Origin: Aphrophora alni
Lineage: Eukaryota > Arthropoda > Insecta > Hemiptera > Aphrophoridae
Reading direction: 5' to 3'
NCBI GenBank assembly: GCA_963513935.1
Contig: OY740770.1
Span: 90,846,301 to 90,910,300, forward strand
Length of the DNA stretch: 64,000 bases
Every line of letters begins with the position of its first letter. Position 1 is the first letter of the stretch. The translations under genes were made by a program, and so were the position numbers. The notes below the pieces were generated by a model that saw nothing but the letters and a program-made list of their open reading frames with translations, was not told the DNA's origin and searched no databases. Shown here piece by piece: positions 22,550 through 35,100 of the stretch.

Positions 22550-22740
22550 TACAGATGTGTAAAAAAATAAAGTCCGAAACACGACGGCGGGTGATCGCTA
22601 ACTAAATATCAATTTTACGTACGTTTAGTAGTCATTCGTGAAACGAGTGACGATTTTTAGTTCTCCACGTTCGACCGTTTTGGTTGTTATTGTAACTATC
22701 CAAGTGAGACCACGCCTCGTAGCAAATAAAAATAAGACAA
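22550..22740. other. GC-richer segment with a possible transposon terminus
   Basis: Begins TACAGATGTGTAAAAAAATA and continues AAAGTCCGAAACACG. This resembles the TA-CAG-GTGT termini of some mariner-type elements and could be the 5' end region of the 22.2-kb element. It also holds GTCATTCGT and ACGAGTGAC (22631-22651), an imperfect 9-bp hairpin with a 3-base loop. No matching opposite terminus was found. Confidence 0.35.
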
Positions 22741-23145
22741 TAAGACAAAATATTATTATATATAAATACAGATGAATCGGAGTAGAACTCATTTATAATG
22801 TTCATTCTTATGATTTATAGAAACCTATAAATATGGTAAATTATTTAAAAATAAAATAATGATATCTACAGTGTCAATAGAAGTGGATTATAACTTGTGG
22901 TAATATTAACATATTGTCTGTACTAAAAAACCAGAAATATATGTACGGCCATCTATTGACGATACTTTTTTCCTATCATTTTATAAGGTAGTTATGTATA
23001 ATTTTAATTCAATTAAATTGTACATAATGAAAGGATACACGTTGATGAAGCAAATTTAATTCTTTGTTACAATTCGATTCAACACTAAAGACATTTATTA
23101 TATCAGTAGCAGTACATAATGAATAATTAACTAAAAACGCTGCTT

Positions 23146-23183
<38 letters not shown>

Positions 23184-26140
23184 CATTGTCGGTTCTACAA
23201 TTCATAAAAAGGCTTGATGTAAGTATTAATGCACTATGTGCTAAAACCATCTTTATATTTAAACAATTCGTTTTCATATCACTAATTCAATTTATAAGAG
23301 TGGACAACCTAGTATTTTCTACCTTGAACTTAAATTGTATATTTAAACCAATTTTAATTGACATATTTCCGATTATATTATAAGCCTATAAGGTTATGGT
23401 TTCTTTCACAGAGTTTGTGTTTAGATTATTTGTTTTATGTATTTTTGTTATTCATTATATCTTTGTATTTAACTTATATCATATTACATTTAATGAAGAT
23501 AGTTTTCTATTAAAACCTTCCTTTGTCATTTATTACAAGCGTTATTTCAGTTCATTGATTTTTAATTTAATTGATACAATTTAAATTTATCAATTTCTCA
23601 AGAATTGAGATATAACTACTGCTGTGTAAGGTAATATTAAATGACAATTAATTATGTTCACGTCAAAGCTTTTCAACGTTTAATTAAAGTTACTCTCAGC
23701 AATATAAATTACCTTTGAATATTGTTTCAATGAATCAAATTACAAGTTGACATCTGAACAATATAATATTCAGAGTAGCACTTCTATGTTTTAACAATGG
23801 TCTTACCTAATACGTTATGAGCATTAAGGTCTATTTAAAATGAATGATTTCCAATAGAATTGATATTTATTTTATGAATTCAAATGTTTATTCTCTAATA
23901 AAAAAAAGCCTAGAAGTTAATTTTAATATGATATAAGGTAATGAAGTACATATACAGAAAGGAACCGCCCTATTCCTAAGTGTGATAGATTTTCGTGATC
24001 AAATAAATTGGTAATTTAGTTTTGTTTCTTTGAAATGTATACCTTTAAACACGCTTCTTCTCAGAAAATAATCTAGCATATGTAAATATGAATGTGAAAT
24101 TTTTTTTTTAAAGTAAAAACTTGCTGTATAATGACTTGCACTTCTACTCTCCCCTCCGTTCTCCACCGAATTCAAAGTATGTATACTAAATTTCCACCCG
24201 TTTCACTTCACATCACCTTATATGCTCCTATAATATAACACTAGATAATTTATTTTCTTTTAACAAGAATTACAATTACTTTGCTGATTTATTTCGTATA
24301 TTTGTTACTCCACTACTCAAAATGATTTTAGACGTTGTAATTACGTTAATAAGTATTTGTTAATATGGTAAACAAAGGGTTTATTTTGTATATATTCTAG
24401 AAGTAGATATACCATTTCTCGGAAACAAATTTAAAGTGATAATAAAAAGGCAAACCGACACGGGCTACAAACACACGGTTAATTTTATTGATCAGTTAAA
24501 AATTGCTGAAGTTTAAAATGGTAATAGCAAATAACTTAAAAACAATATAGGTACCTTTATAAAATTTCCATTTCCAATCCCAGAAATTTTTGATTATAAT
24601 ATAGGAATAAATTGTAGCAGAAACCAACGTATAAACAACATTTGGGTATCAACAACTTTTACGACTAAAAACAATGATCTGGTTATATTAAAGTTCATAC
24701 AAAAATCCCTATATATAATTAAACGTTTATTTGAAAATATGGAATTAATTCGAAATTAGGCTATAATAAAAAATGTTCCAAGTTCAAATATTTATATATT
24801 GCTAAATTCAATTGTTTATGTGAAGTTTTATAAAAAATAATGTATTTGTGTTTTACCACTTTTAGTTTCCCTATTAATAAATATTTGTATTTAGTTGAGG
24901 TTACTCTACGAAAATTATTTACTATAACTTCTTATAAATTAAGATTGATATATTTAGAGTGTGAAGGGTTGAGAGAGGAAGAACGAATGTTGGAATTATT
25001 TTTTTAACGCCCAACGTATGAGTTTTTACCTAATGAAAATAAAATATGTATTAATCATGTGCAATCAAGAGCAACCGTAAAACACTGATAGATTGTCACA
25101 AATTATGTCCAACTTTATGTAATTTGTAACTGGAGATGAAAGTACAGAGTGTTTAAATGATTGAGAACATATTATTCCTTTGTTTTGTAATAAAAACATG
25201 ATTAAATTAAATGTAGAAAATTGTATTGTTTAAATATCCGACGCTTTATTCTTGATTTCAGTTTGATAGATTTCCTCAGTCTAGTAGTTGGAGATTTGGG
25301 TATTTATTGCCAACGTGACTGAGAGTGCGTGACTTGGCTGCAAGTAGAGAATCAGAGAAGTAAAGTACTACTGAATTAGTCTTATCAAATACCCATTGGG
25401 AAGCTCTGGGGAATGTATTTATTTTATTTGTTTTGATAAACAATAGGGTTTGTTTTATATGTTCTGTTACAACTTTATTTTATATACAGTTGAAGATCAT
25501 TGAAGTTATAATGTTTAAATCTTTTAGTTTTACATTGAGTGAGATCCAAAAAATATCTTAGATTGTAGACATAATATCCTAAGATATGTAGGAGAACATA
25601 TCCAGTGAATGGAATTTAATTGTTGGAAATACTATCAATAACAAATTGACATAACAATTGAATAATGTTTAAGATAAGGTTAAAAAAGAAGTGCAATTTA
25701 TTTTTATGTTCACATAATTCTATTCGACATCGCTTTTTATATAGGTACCTTTTTTAGAAATTTTAACAAAACCCAAATGTGTAGAATCTTTTCATTTACA
25801 GCTTAATTTCCATAATGTGTTTAAAACTATACATTTTTTTTTTTTTTTTAATTTGAGTTTAAATTTGTGTTTTATTTTATTTATGGATATTCGTACGTAG
25901 GCAGACTTATATGTTTATAGGACACCTAAGTGTAAGTAAACTATATATATATTATAAACCTACACTTTTTCGTTCCCGTTGTCTAGGTTTTCTTATCTTT
26001 TCAAATCGAGATTCGAAATTAATTATTGATTCACGTATTCTCAACAAAATGAGAATGTAAAACTTTAAGCGAATAGGGCATATGCAATTCTTTAATATTT
26101 TACCTGTTCAAAGACCTAAAACAAAATAAAAGTAATAATA
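22741..26140. other. AT-rich sequence, nothing firm
   Basis: Holds a 30-base A run (23151-23180) and a perfect 9-bp inverted repeat ATATCTTAG/CTAAGATAT (25553-25587). A segment of more even composition at 25250-25400 is preceded by CTTGATTTCAG, a good splice-acceptor-like string, with an open frame of only 18 codons. Two hydrophobic open frames at 23186-23584 have chance-like composition. No gene is called. Confidence 0.55.
23151..23180. repeat. Poly(A) tract, 30 bases
   Basis: An uninterrupted A run with no recognisable retroposon body upstream. Confidence 0.9.
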
Positions 26141-26361
26141 ATGCTGTCAGGAACTGCATACAGTTCCTCTTTCGTGAATTTTAAAAATGTCTGTGGTACC
26201 ATCATATCACCCACTTCAGCTATTCTTGGCTCTTTAAAAACCTTTATGCACCCTAAATTCAAAGATACTGATGATATTCTGAGAGATTTCACAATAATTC
26301 GGATCGTAGAATTAATACATAAGCAAAATATTAACATACATAAATTATTTGTCAGTTGATA
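26141..26361 (+). pseudogene. Possible trypsin-like serine protease exon with an internal deletion
   Basis: The frame reads FVNFKNVCGTIISPTS, which resembles the CGGTIISPTWVLTAAHC segment of S1 proteases (one Gly short). Eleven residues later FMHPKFKDTDD is followed by ILRDFTIIRIVE, which resembles the HPxF...D-x-A-L-L segment carrying the catalytic Asp. In an intact enzyme these blocks are separated by the catalytic His (AAHC) and some 35-40 residues, all missing here. An AG acceptor-like site (CATACAG ending at 26163) precedes the similarity. No GDSGGP-encoding exon was found nearby. The likeliest reading is a deleted pseudogene fragment, and chance resemblance remains possible. The reverse strand is also open, with no recognisable product. 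Confidence 0.4.
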
Positions 26362-29300
26362 GAGTTCATAGCAAATTTCAGAAAAAAAATATTATTGAAA
26401 TTTATCAAAATTGTCCTCGTAGGTAAAAGATTTTAATCTTTTAATCTTCGTAGGCAAAATATATTTATAATTTCAAAATGTTGTACTGCAAAAACTAATT
26501 ATAATAAAACGAGTCTATATATATTTTTTTATGTTTTAACCAATAAAACATATTGTGAAAAATACTCGACTTGTTTTTGTTTTGCCAGTCATGCTATTTA
26601 TGAAGTGATGTACGGTTTCTTTATCCATAAACACTTATTTTAAGATAAACATATTTGATTGACGTGTGATGAAAGGTACGGTCATTGTGACATAACTAAT
26701 AATCAGCAAAATAAAATACGAAATATACTTTCCTAATTATTCCAAGTTCAAAAAACTATAGGATTTTTAAATTTCAAATTACTCAAAGTGAAATAATTTA
26801 TTAAATTATTCGTTATGATTGTAGTATTTGATGAACATCATCTTTACAGTTATTACAATATGTTCAAATATTGTTTACAAATTAACAATATAATTAAATG
26901 TATAAAGTAATGTTGTATGATATGTATAATTTTAATGTTATGTGATAGATTGTACCTAAAAAAATAATTACACATTTCTAATTTAAATAGAGAGAAATTA
27001 AGCAATTTATATAAAATAAATAAATAAATAAATAAAATAAAATAAAATATTATCACGATAATCATTAACGTAAATAATGCAGATTATACCAAAAGTATTT
27101 TGTAAATTAGTAGCATACTTTTATATTACAAATCAATAATACATAATGTAATGAGTTATACAAATATTGATAATAGCAACGAACTAAAAACTTTTACGGT
27201 GTAATGAAATATTCATAATTTAATAATATGTAGATACCGTAGAAATAAATTATCAAAGAAATATATGTAATTTATTTGTAAAGCATAAAATATAAGTTAT
27301 TTTGAAATTATAAGAATTCAATGGCGAAACAACAAATGATAAGAAATATGTGAAATACTTTGATCTCAGTTTGTCACTTGCAAATGACCGGTAAATATCT
27401 AAAGCGGTAATAATAGTTTATGTGAATATCTAATGTGTATGTTATTCTTATTTTTACTACAAACGCGAACATAAATAATAAGTATTAATTATTTTACTTT
27501 ATTTTAAGCAATAGTAAAACAACCATAATAAACAGAAAGGAACAATGAATTACAATAATAAAAAAAATTGTTTTTACTCATTTGGTTCATGTTGATTTAA
27601 GCAATACTTAATACTGATCATATCATAAACTAAAATATAAAGAAGATTTTGTTTTTAATTAAATTTTATAAAAAATCACCTGACATTAAAGTATACAACT
27701 TTCTAAGTGTAAAAAAAACATTAAAACCTGTCAGTGTAAAGTTTGCGAAAAGTAAAAAAAAAAAAGTGAAAAAAAAGAAAAGAAAATTGTATATAACGTT
27801 ATCCAATATTTGGAATAAGATAAGAGAAACATCATAAATTTATTATTTGTCATCTAAATAATAAACAAATAAAAAAAACAAAGATTAGTTCTAACAAAGG
27901 AGCACTTTCTGCAAGATACATTTGTACTTAGTAGTTTGTCGCAATAAATTCTTCAAAACCGTTAAAGAAAGAAGTATATCATTGAAGAAGACCCATAATA
28001 ATCCTCCCACTGTATGTGCAGAATTTTGGAATTTGAACCAAAGTTGCATGGGTTGAAAAAAGCTATCACTAGACGATATTTTTTTTTAAATTATGAATTA
28101 AGTGTTTTTTTCATAAATCTCCAATGAATAATATAGTACATTTTTTATTATCTACAATGAATTCATCAAAATAAACCAATAATGTCTTCAAATTGAAAAT
28201 AACTTCCCTCCTAAAGTGAGATATTTCAATTGATTTCTCATTATAAATTCTGTTAAAAAAGTATAGTTTTTATGCGCAGTCCCAGTTTACCACTTTAATG
28301 CATTTATTATATAAAATATTTTGAAAATTAGCTTTATGAAAGATTACAGGTTTCCATTGTCTTCCACTTTGTCTTACTAACTAATTACCTCCACATTATT
28401 ACAATTAAACCTAGAGTAAATACTGTAGAACAATGTAAATTTTATTATTTTTTTAAAATCTAAACTGTACACTGACATCCATTTAAAAGTGAATGAAGCA
28501 ATTTGAAGTATGATTTTGATTTTAAATAGATCTTCGAAAAAAAAGTACAGGTCATCTAAGATATTGTAAACGCAATAATAAAAAGAATAACAGATATGTT
28601 GTTATGATAAGTTATGCTACATAAGTATAATATAGACAAAATGAAATGGGATATCTGCGGGAAAAGGCATATCAGAAGCTAAATAAGAATTTAATGTGGT
28701 GGATTTTTTCTACCCACTTTGACCTTAATTTAGGTCGGTAATAAGACAATTTAAAAGTATACTTCGATTTAGAGATACTTTTATGGACTTGAGAAAGAAT
28801 TATTATAATTACAATTGTATTAACCCTCAACTTTATAGATTAAATGAGTTTATTCTAAATAATATATACTGAATAACCCTGATTTCACAATACAAATTTA
28901 AATGACACTTCTAAGTTGTGGCAAGAGCCACAAAAACAAGGTTTAAAAATATATATTTGTGTGGTGGTTTAGTATAAATGTTTTAGGTTGTAGGCTACCA
29001 CTACAGCACAAATTATAAATTTTACTTCAATAAATCTTGATGATTATTAAGATTTTTAAATTTAATCATAGGTTTAAGAACAAAAGTGGGAGATAAACTA
29101 ATGATCGATTTCATAAACATAACATCTTTGAATTTTTATTTAGATAATTGTTATGGTTAATAACTGTTTTGAAAATGAGTAGAAGAAACAAAATATATCA
29201 TCTAAAACTTATGATATTGGATGATGTTTTTACATAATGGATTAAACTTGTAAATGTAATATATTATGTTCTCTTTCTATTTTGTTGTAGCAAAAACACA

Positions 29301-31517
29301 TTGATATAAAATGACGAAATATTTGAAGTATACTTCATGCAAAAGGATTTCCTTTTTTAAATATAGATCTACAAAATGCATAAAGTCGGTTATATCTTAT
29401 TCTACAATATCTCTATGAGTTGTTGATTTGTCGAAAATACCACCCACAAGTAAATCTCACGTTCGCAGTGAAGTTAGTAGTGCTCTGTAAGTCCTAATAG
29501 CTTGCAGAGAGATATTTTATGATTATTGATTAATAGATAAACATCTTCGCATGTAAAAATCCTCTATTCTCCTCCTAGTATTATGATACTAAAAGATTTT
29601 TTAGGAGGATAATGAAATGGTTCTGAAATATACCAGGTTTATTTTTTTCATATCAGTACGAGAAAAGCGATCTACCATCACGCTTGTCTTTATTTCTACA
29701 CAACCGTACCTATTTTGTTATTGTCTTCTCCTAAATTATTCACGTTAATATAACAGTTTAAAACCCACCTGAGATTAATAGTGTGCTTCTAATCCATTAA
29801 GGCTGCATATCCACAGATTATTTTATTCAAAAATTCTTTCACGGAGAATTTCTTAGCAATAACATCGGCTTGAAATGTAGCCATGGAGGATCCAATTACG
29901 TTAAATATTCTAAATCGCTTATAGTACACAATTTGTTAACTGTTCCATAATTATTTATGCTTCAGATATCGTGTTGAAATAATCACAAAAAAAAGAAATG
30001 GTCGATTTTTAAATGAATCATAAGATGTTAGGATAGAAATATATTCATACACAAAAAATGTATCATTACTAATAATAAAAGACCCAATTTATCTGAATAT
30101 GAGTTACATAATTGCTAAAAATAGTGATAAAATTATTTATTAGTTATATAATGAAAGTAAATAATTTGTTCATTAAAAAACAAATTATTATAATTTAACC
30201 TAAAGAATATAGACATATATTGTTTATATTCTACCATCCATAAGTTTAATATTAACTTAGAACCTAATATTCTCTGTTTTTTGGTTATTAAAGTTAATAT
30301 CTTTAGTTTGTACAAAAGAAAAAATAAATATATTTCACATAATACATTGGAAGCTAATTATTCGTCATGCCTTTTTAACTACATAATATATTTGTATTAA
30401 GTGATATGCAGCAAAATTAAAACAATATTAGAACTACGAAATTTGTGTAACCGTTATTTACAAGCATATCGAAATAATGTTAAATTCAAGCCTAATGGCA
30501 AAAATAAAAATGTTATTATTTAGTTAATATATAACTACAATTATATACTGTATGTAAAAAAATGTAAAACTTAAAATAGATATATTAAAGTGTCCTTATT
30601 TGTGGCTTGTAAATAAGATTAAACGAATTTATTCAAAATTACAAGCGCAAAGAATTGTGATATGAGTAGCCACTAGTAGAGTTGAGATAAGTATCTTTCA
30701 CTGGGTTCTATATAGGCACTCTGGTCAACTTTTACAAACAGAGTTTGAGTTCAATTGATTTAAAGGATGAAAATGAAACAACTCTTTAACCGTTTCAAGA
30801 GCACTAAATCTGTAATATAAAATAATAAAATTATTAAACTCATATTCCGATCTTTATATTAGATTGAATACATAATATAACACAACAAATAAATAGCAGA
30901 AACGACGATTTAAAGATTAATAGACCTTAAGCCATAACATAAGCCTTCAGAAAGATGAATAGCACTAAAAAATATTTCTTGCTCCATAGAAATTATTTGT
31001 ATTCGAATGTATACAATAACGGCGAATCAGAGTGTTTTCATTAACTATTACACACTTCTAGTTTCATTTTAAGTTATTTTCATCCCTTCAACTAATAACA
31101 TTCCTGTTTGTAAAAATTCATGCGTTGGTTTATTCAATTATTTATAGAAACAACAATGGCACATAAGGGATATTAATTAAAAATTAAATATCGTTTATGT
31201 TGTTTCAAAAATATTAATGCCTTCGTATTAGTATAACTTTTCACAATTTGAACCTAAACAAAATTAAATATTAAATTATTTAAAAATAAAAACCGATATC
31301 TTTCTCAAATTTTAAAAAGAAAACATTTACCACCTGGTGAATGTGAAAAAAGTAATTGTAAATACATCATTAAAAGTATTAAAATTACCCCAATTAACGT
31401 AGAAATTTACAAGGAATAACATGTTGTATCTACAAAAAGAAAGTATTATTTTCCCCTTGGGAGTATAAAATGTAAACTCATTTTGTTCCTTGGTATTTTG
31501 GTAATGCACACTTTTTC
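26362..31517. other. AT-rich sequence, nothing recognised
   Basis: Contains an (AAAT)n/(AAAAT)n tract at 27012-27049 and a perfect 8-bp inverted repeat TCCTCCTA/TAGGAGGA (29570-29609) enclosing a smaller GTAT/ATAC stem. The lysine-rich open frame at 27649-27837 reflects A-rich low-complexity sequence. No exon-like segment was found. Confidence 0.6.
27012..27049. repeat. (AAAT)n/(AAAAT)n microsatellite
   Basis: Five ATAA-type tetranucleotide units grade into three AAAAT pentanucleotide units. Confidence 0.85.
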
Positions 31518-32130
31518 CTACAGTTGTTAAACTTTCATTTACGAGTGACAGTTTTTCCCCCATAATATTTACTACACTCTATAGGGATTTCAATTTGAAT
31601 AATTCATGACACGACATTTCCATGTTCATTCACAGAAGGACTTCCCGTGCTGTACTAAACTTGGCGATTTCCTCAGGTGGACAAAATAAATCAATAACTT
31701 GAGGTATTGAATATTTCTTATGTTTTTAAGAATTTTTTTTAAACTTTACTCACACAATTAGGTCACACTACTCAAAATAACCTTCGCTGAATCTCAAACT
31801 AATAATTCAACTCAGAGAAAAGGTCTGTCATAAGAATCACGTAGACGTGACAACACCCCTAATATAAAGGATAAGAAAATTAAATCATGCAGTAAATTTC
31901 CTATTTCCTCACATGCAATATTAAATTTTTGTTTAACTAAATTTAAATTGTACACGTTACAAATAAGTTTCCTTATAAGTAACATTGAGGTTTGAAATTT
32001 TTTACATATACTGTTTTGAGTGAACTTTTTAAAATGGTAGTAAAGTTCAAACACCAACCAGGAATTTACCTATTGTTTTATTCTAGTCACTAAACTATGG
32101 TTTTCGGGGATATTGATGCTAAAAACAGAA
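31518..32130 (+). repeat. Dispersed repeat family A, copy 3
   Basis: Collinear with 17560-18200 and in the same orientation. Shared strings include CTTTCATTTACGAGTGACAG (one end base differs), TTTCAATTTGAATAATTCAT, CTTGAGGTATTGAA-like and TCAAACTAATAATTC. TTTTTTACATATACTG and AAAATGGTAGTA follow near the end. CTCACATGCAATATTAAATT in the middle is specific to this copy. The proteins that can be translated from it on the minus strand have no recognisable domain. Confidence 0.7.
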
Positions 32131-35100
32131 ACCGACAAAGTCGTTCTGTCTCAAATTTAATTACTTATTGACTTTCTTGAAAAGGATAGAATAAGGTACA
32201 TTTTCTATGATCATATAATTGTCAAATTAAAATTAAAATTTACATATAAAAAACTAACTTTGAACACGTCCTTTATTAAAGCTAATACAATTTTATAATA
32301 TTTATGTTTAAGCATAAGTAATGTTCACATTATTGTGATGACAAAGGCAGGAAGATTACATTCTATTTACTTGTATGAATATCGTTAAAAATAGTCGGAC
32401 AAATCCTTAGCTGCAAATTCAGATGATTTACACTTTTTAAATAGATACACAAATTGCTTTGGTTGGTTATTTTCTTTAAAATCTTGTATTTATATTATTT
32501 TAATTTTTTTAGTTTCATATTTTAATCGTTTCGAATATTGTATAACTTTAAGTTATTAACCGAAAATTACAATGCACTTAAAACTTAAATTGGTCATATA
32601 TTTAATTTGAACCAGAATTAAACAAAGCGGGCATAATTATAATTATTATATTAATACAGTTCATATAACATTAAGTTGATAAAGGTGTTCAGAATTTAGT
32701 TTTATATGTATATAAAATGACAGACACATAGCACATAACACTTATTTTATAAGGTGACTAAAAAAATATTAGTGTAGATGGAAAGTGTGATTTAAATATA
32801 ATGAGTTTTATAATAAAATAAGGATCAATATTAGATCTCTGCAATGAGAGTAAAATTTCATATTAAATTAAACACGAGGGAAACGTAAATGGTCACCCAT
32901 TAAGTCATTTAATTGTATATATTATACAAACGTTGTACCGTCTAATCCTGATGAAATGTAGACTTGAGGTTTTAATATTTTACGTCTTTTGTTTCATTGA
33001 TAATTTGTGCCGGAATAGCGTATAAAAAGTTTTTTCCTTTCACAATTTGTAATTTACCTTCATAAATTCTGTACCTTACTAAATGTATTATATAATAAAA
33101 TACATAACTTATTACTTTTAGTATTTGAAGTTATTTAATCGAAAATGTACACGTTATTGTAAATAGAATAAATGAAATACATTTTGTAATGTTTGCTTTA
33201 AGTTTATACACAAAACAATGAAAATACTCTTGTCATAAAACTATTTCAATTTATAGTTGGTAATTTAATTCAAATTTCGTTTTTAGACTTGTAACTTTAA
33301 AAAACTGTAAATTATACCACTTAATCCAGTTAACCCTTTTTATACATATCCATTAAAGTCTATAGTAAATGTAAATAAACTATAATAAAATTATCAATAA
33401 AGAATGTGTATAAAATTATTACACGTAATATTTTAATAATCCACAATAACGCTGGACACAACCTCGAAAACAGTCTCTCCCTAAATTCTAAAATATAAGA
33501 GAATCCCAAACTCGGGCAGGATCCGATATTAAGGTAAAATAGAAGAAGTTGTGACATTTTATTTGTAGTGATGATAAAGGTCCCCACATATACACATACA
33601 ATTAATTATATATATTGTTAGGTACACATCTAATGAACTATTAACATTGGTAGAAACCTTAACACGATAGTTTCAAAAGCCATGGAATATTTATCCACTA
33701 CCTGCTACAACCAAAAACATAACTAAATTTCTATAACTATGTACACCTATAAATATGAGATATAACTAAATATCTGATGCTGAAACCAAACAGAATAACT
33801 TATGATTTGTTTCAATCTATTACGTAGAGATAAGAGATAGGTTAAATATAACATTCTACAAGTGCTGATTTGTCCGAATTCACATATATATTGCAAAATT
33901 AGCATATAATAACTAATGTTACTGTATGCAAAATCACTACAAAACATATGATATTTATTTTTCAGGGTATAGAAATAACAACATGACAAGGTTCTTGTCA
34001 AACAATAAATTATCTGTTATAATAAATATTTATTAATTCTATTTTGGTTTAATATTAAAATAAGTAATTCAAGTGAAGCTTTTTTTTAATATTTATTTTT
34101 TCTCAGTTATAATATTCACCAGGCCTTAAAAATTATAATAATATTTAAAACTACGCAATACGACTGAAGCTTTTTTTAGTAAATTTTGTTTTAGAAAAAA
34201 AAAACATTAGTCATTTCATAGTTAACATAATACAATTACATAAAATAGCCTAATATTATAAAACAATTTAAATGTAAATATTTTTTTGTTACTGTAAACG
34301 TTGAATACGTTAATTAAAAATATAGGCTTTTGTAGTATGATGGTAAGCTTAGTGTTTATGCTGAGATTTAGTAGTATTAATATTCAAACAAAGCCTTTGT
34401 GTTTAGGCTTTGATGTATACAAAGTTCTTTATTATTTCGTTGCAGGATAAAAAGGGAACAATGATCTGAGTAAAGCACCTTCAATAACTGCATAGGTAGA
34501 CCACAATTCCCTAACTTTATTTCATATTCTATTATTTAAAGCAATTACTAACAAATACTGAGATAAATTTACCAAGAAATTACTGATTTCTACTCAATGT
34601 GGAAATAAAACGTAAATATTTTGGGGCACTTTATATAATTTAACAATGTAAAGTTATGTTTGAAATCATACTTTGACCATCAAGATGTTTTAGCTAATAA
34701 ATCAATATAAATATTATATTTATACTGGGTTATTGGAACACTTGTGGCCGTATTTTTATTCGTTAAGTTTAAAGTTACAAAATATTGTAGAAAGTAACAT
34801 AATGATAATACTTTATTTTTATTTTTTCTTAATTTTCAATACCTATATCTGTTAAAGAGCTACAGGAACTTAAACGTTTCATAAATTTCCAAATTGAAAC
34901 TATGTTATGTGAAAATTTTTGTATGTATCAAATTAAAATTCAGGTGAAATTTAAACGAAAGCTAGGGTGAATGGTTTTTTATTTGTTCTTTAGGCCGAGC
35001 AATAACTTTAACAGTAATCATAATTTTATAGAATATAATACCTGACTCAAGTTCCATTTTATTACATTACTATTACACTTTGCGAATTAAGGAAACAAAT

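Noticed and set aside
23186..23584. Two adjacent hydrophobic open frames, considered as a chemoreceptor remnant
   Set aside because: Composition is what AT-rich DNA gives by chance (Phe, Ile, Leu, Tyr), with no conserved motif and no splice structure.
25240..25320. Possible splice acceptor and short exon (CTTGATTTCAG then an 18-codon frame)
   Set aside because: The frame is too short to judge, and no upstream exon, poly(A) signal in position or homology was seen.
26269..26290. CTGATGA inside the protease-like frame
   Set aside because: No GAAA box at a suitable distance, and the string is explained by the coding sequence.
26853..27065. 70-codon minus-strand hydrophobic frame
   Set aside because: It overlaps an AAAT microsatellite and has random composition.
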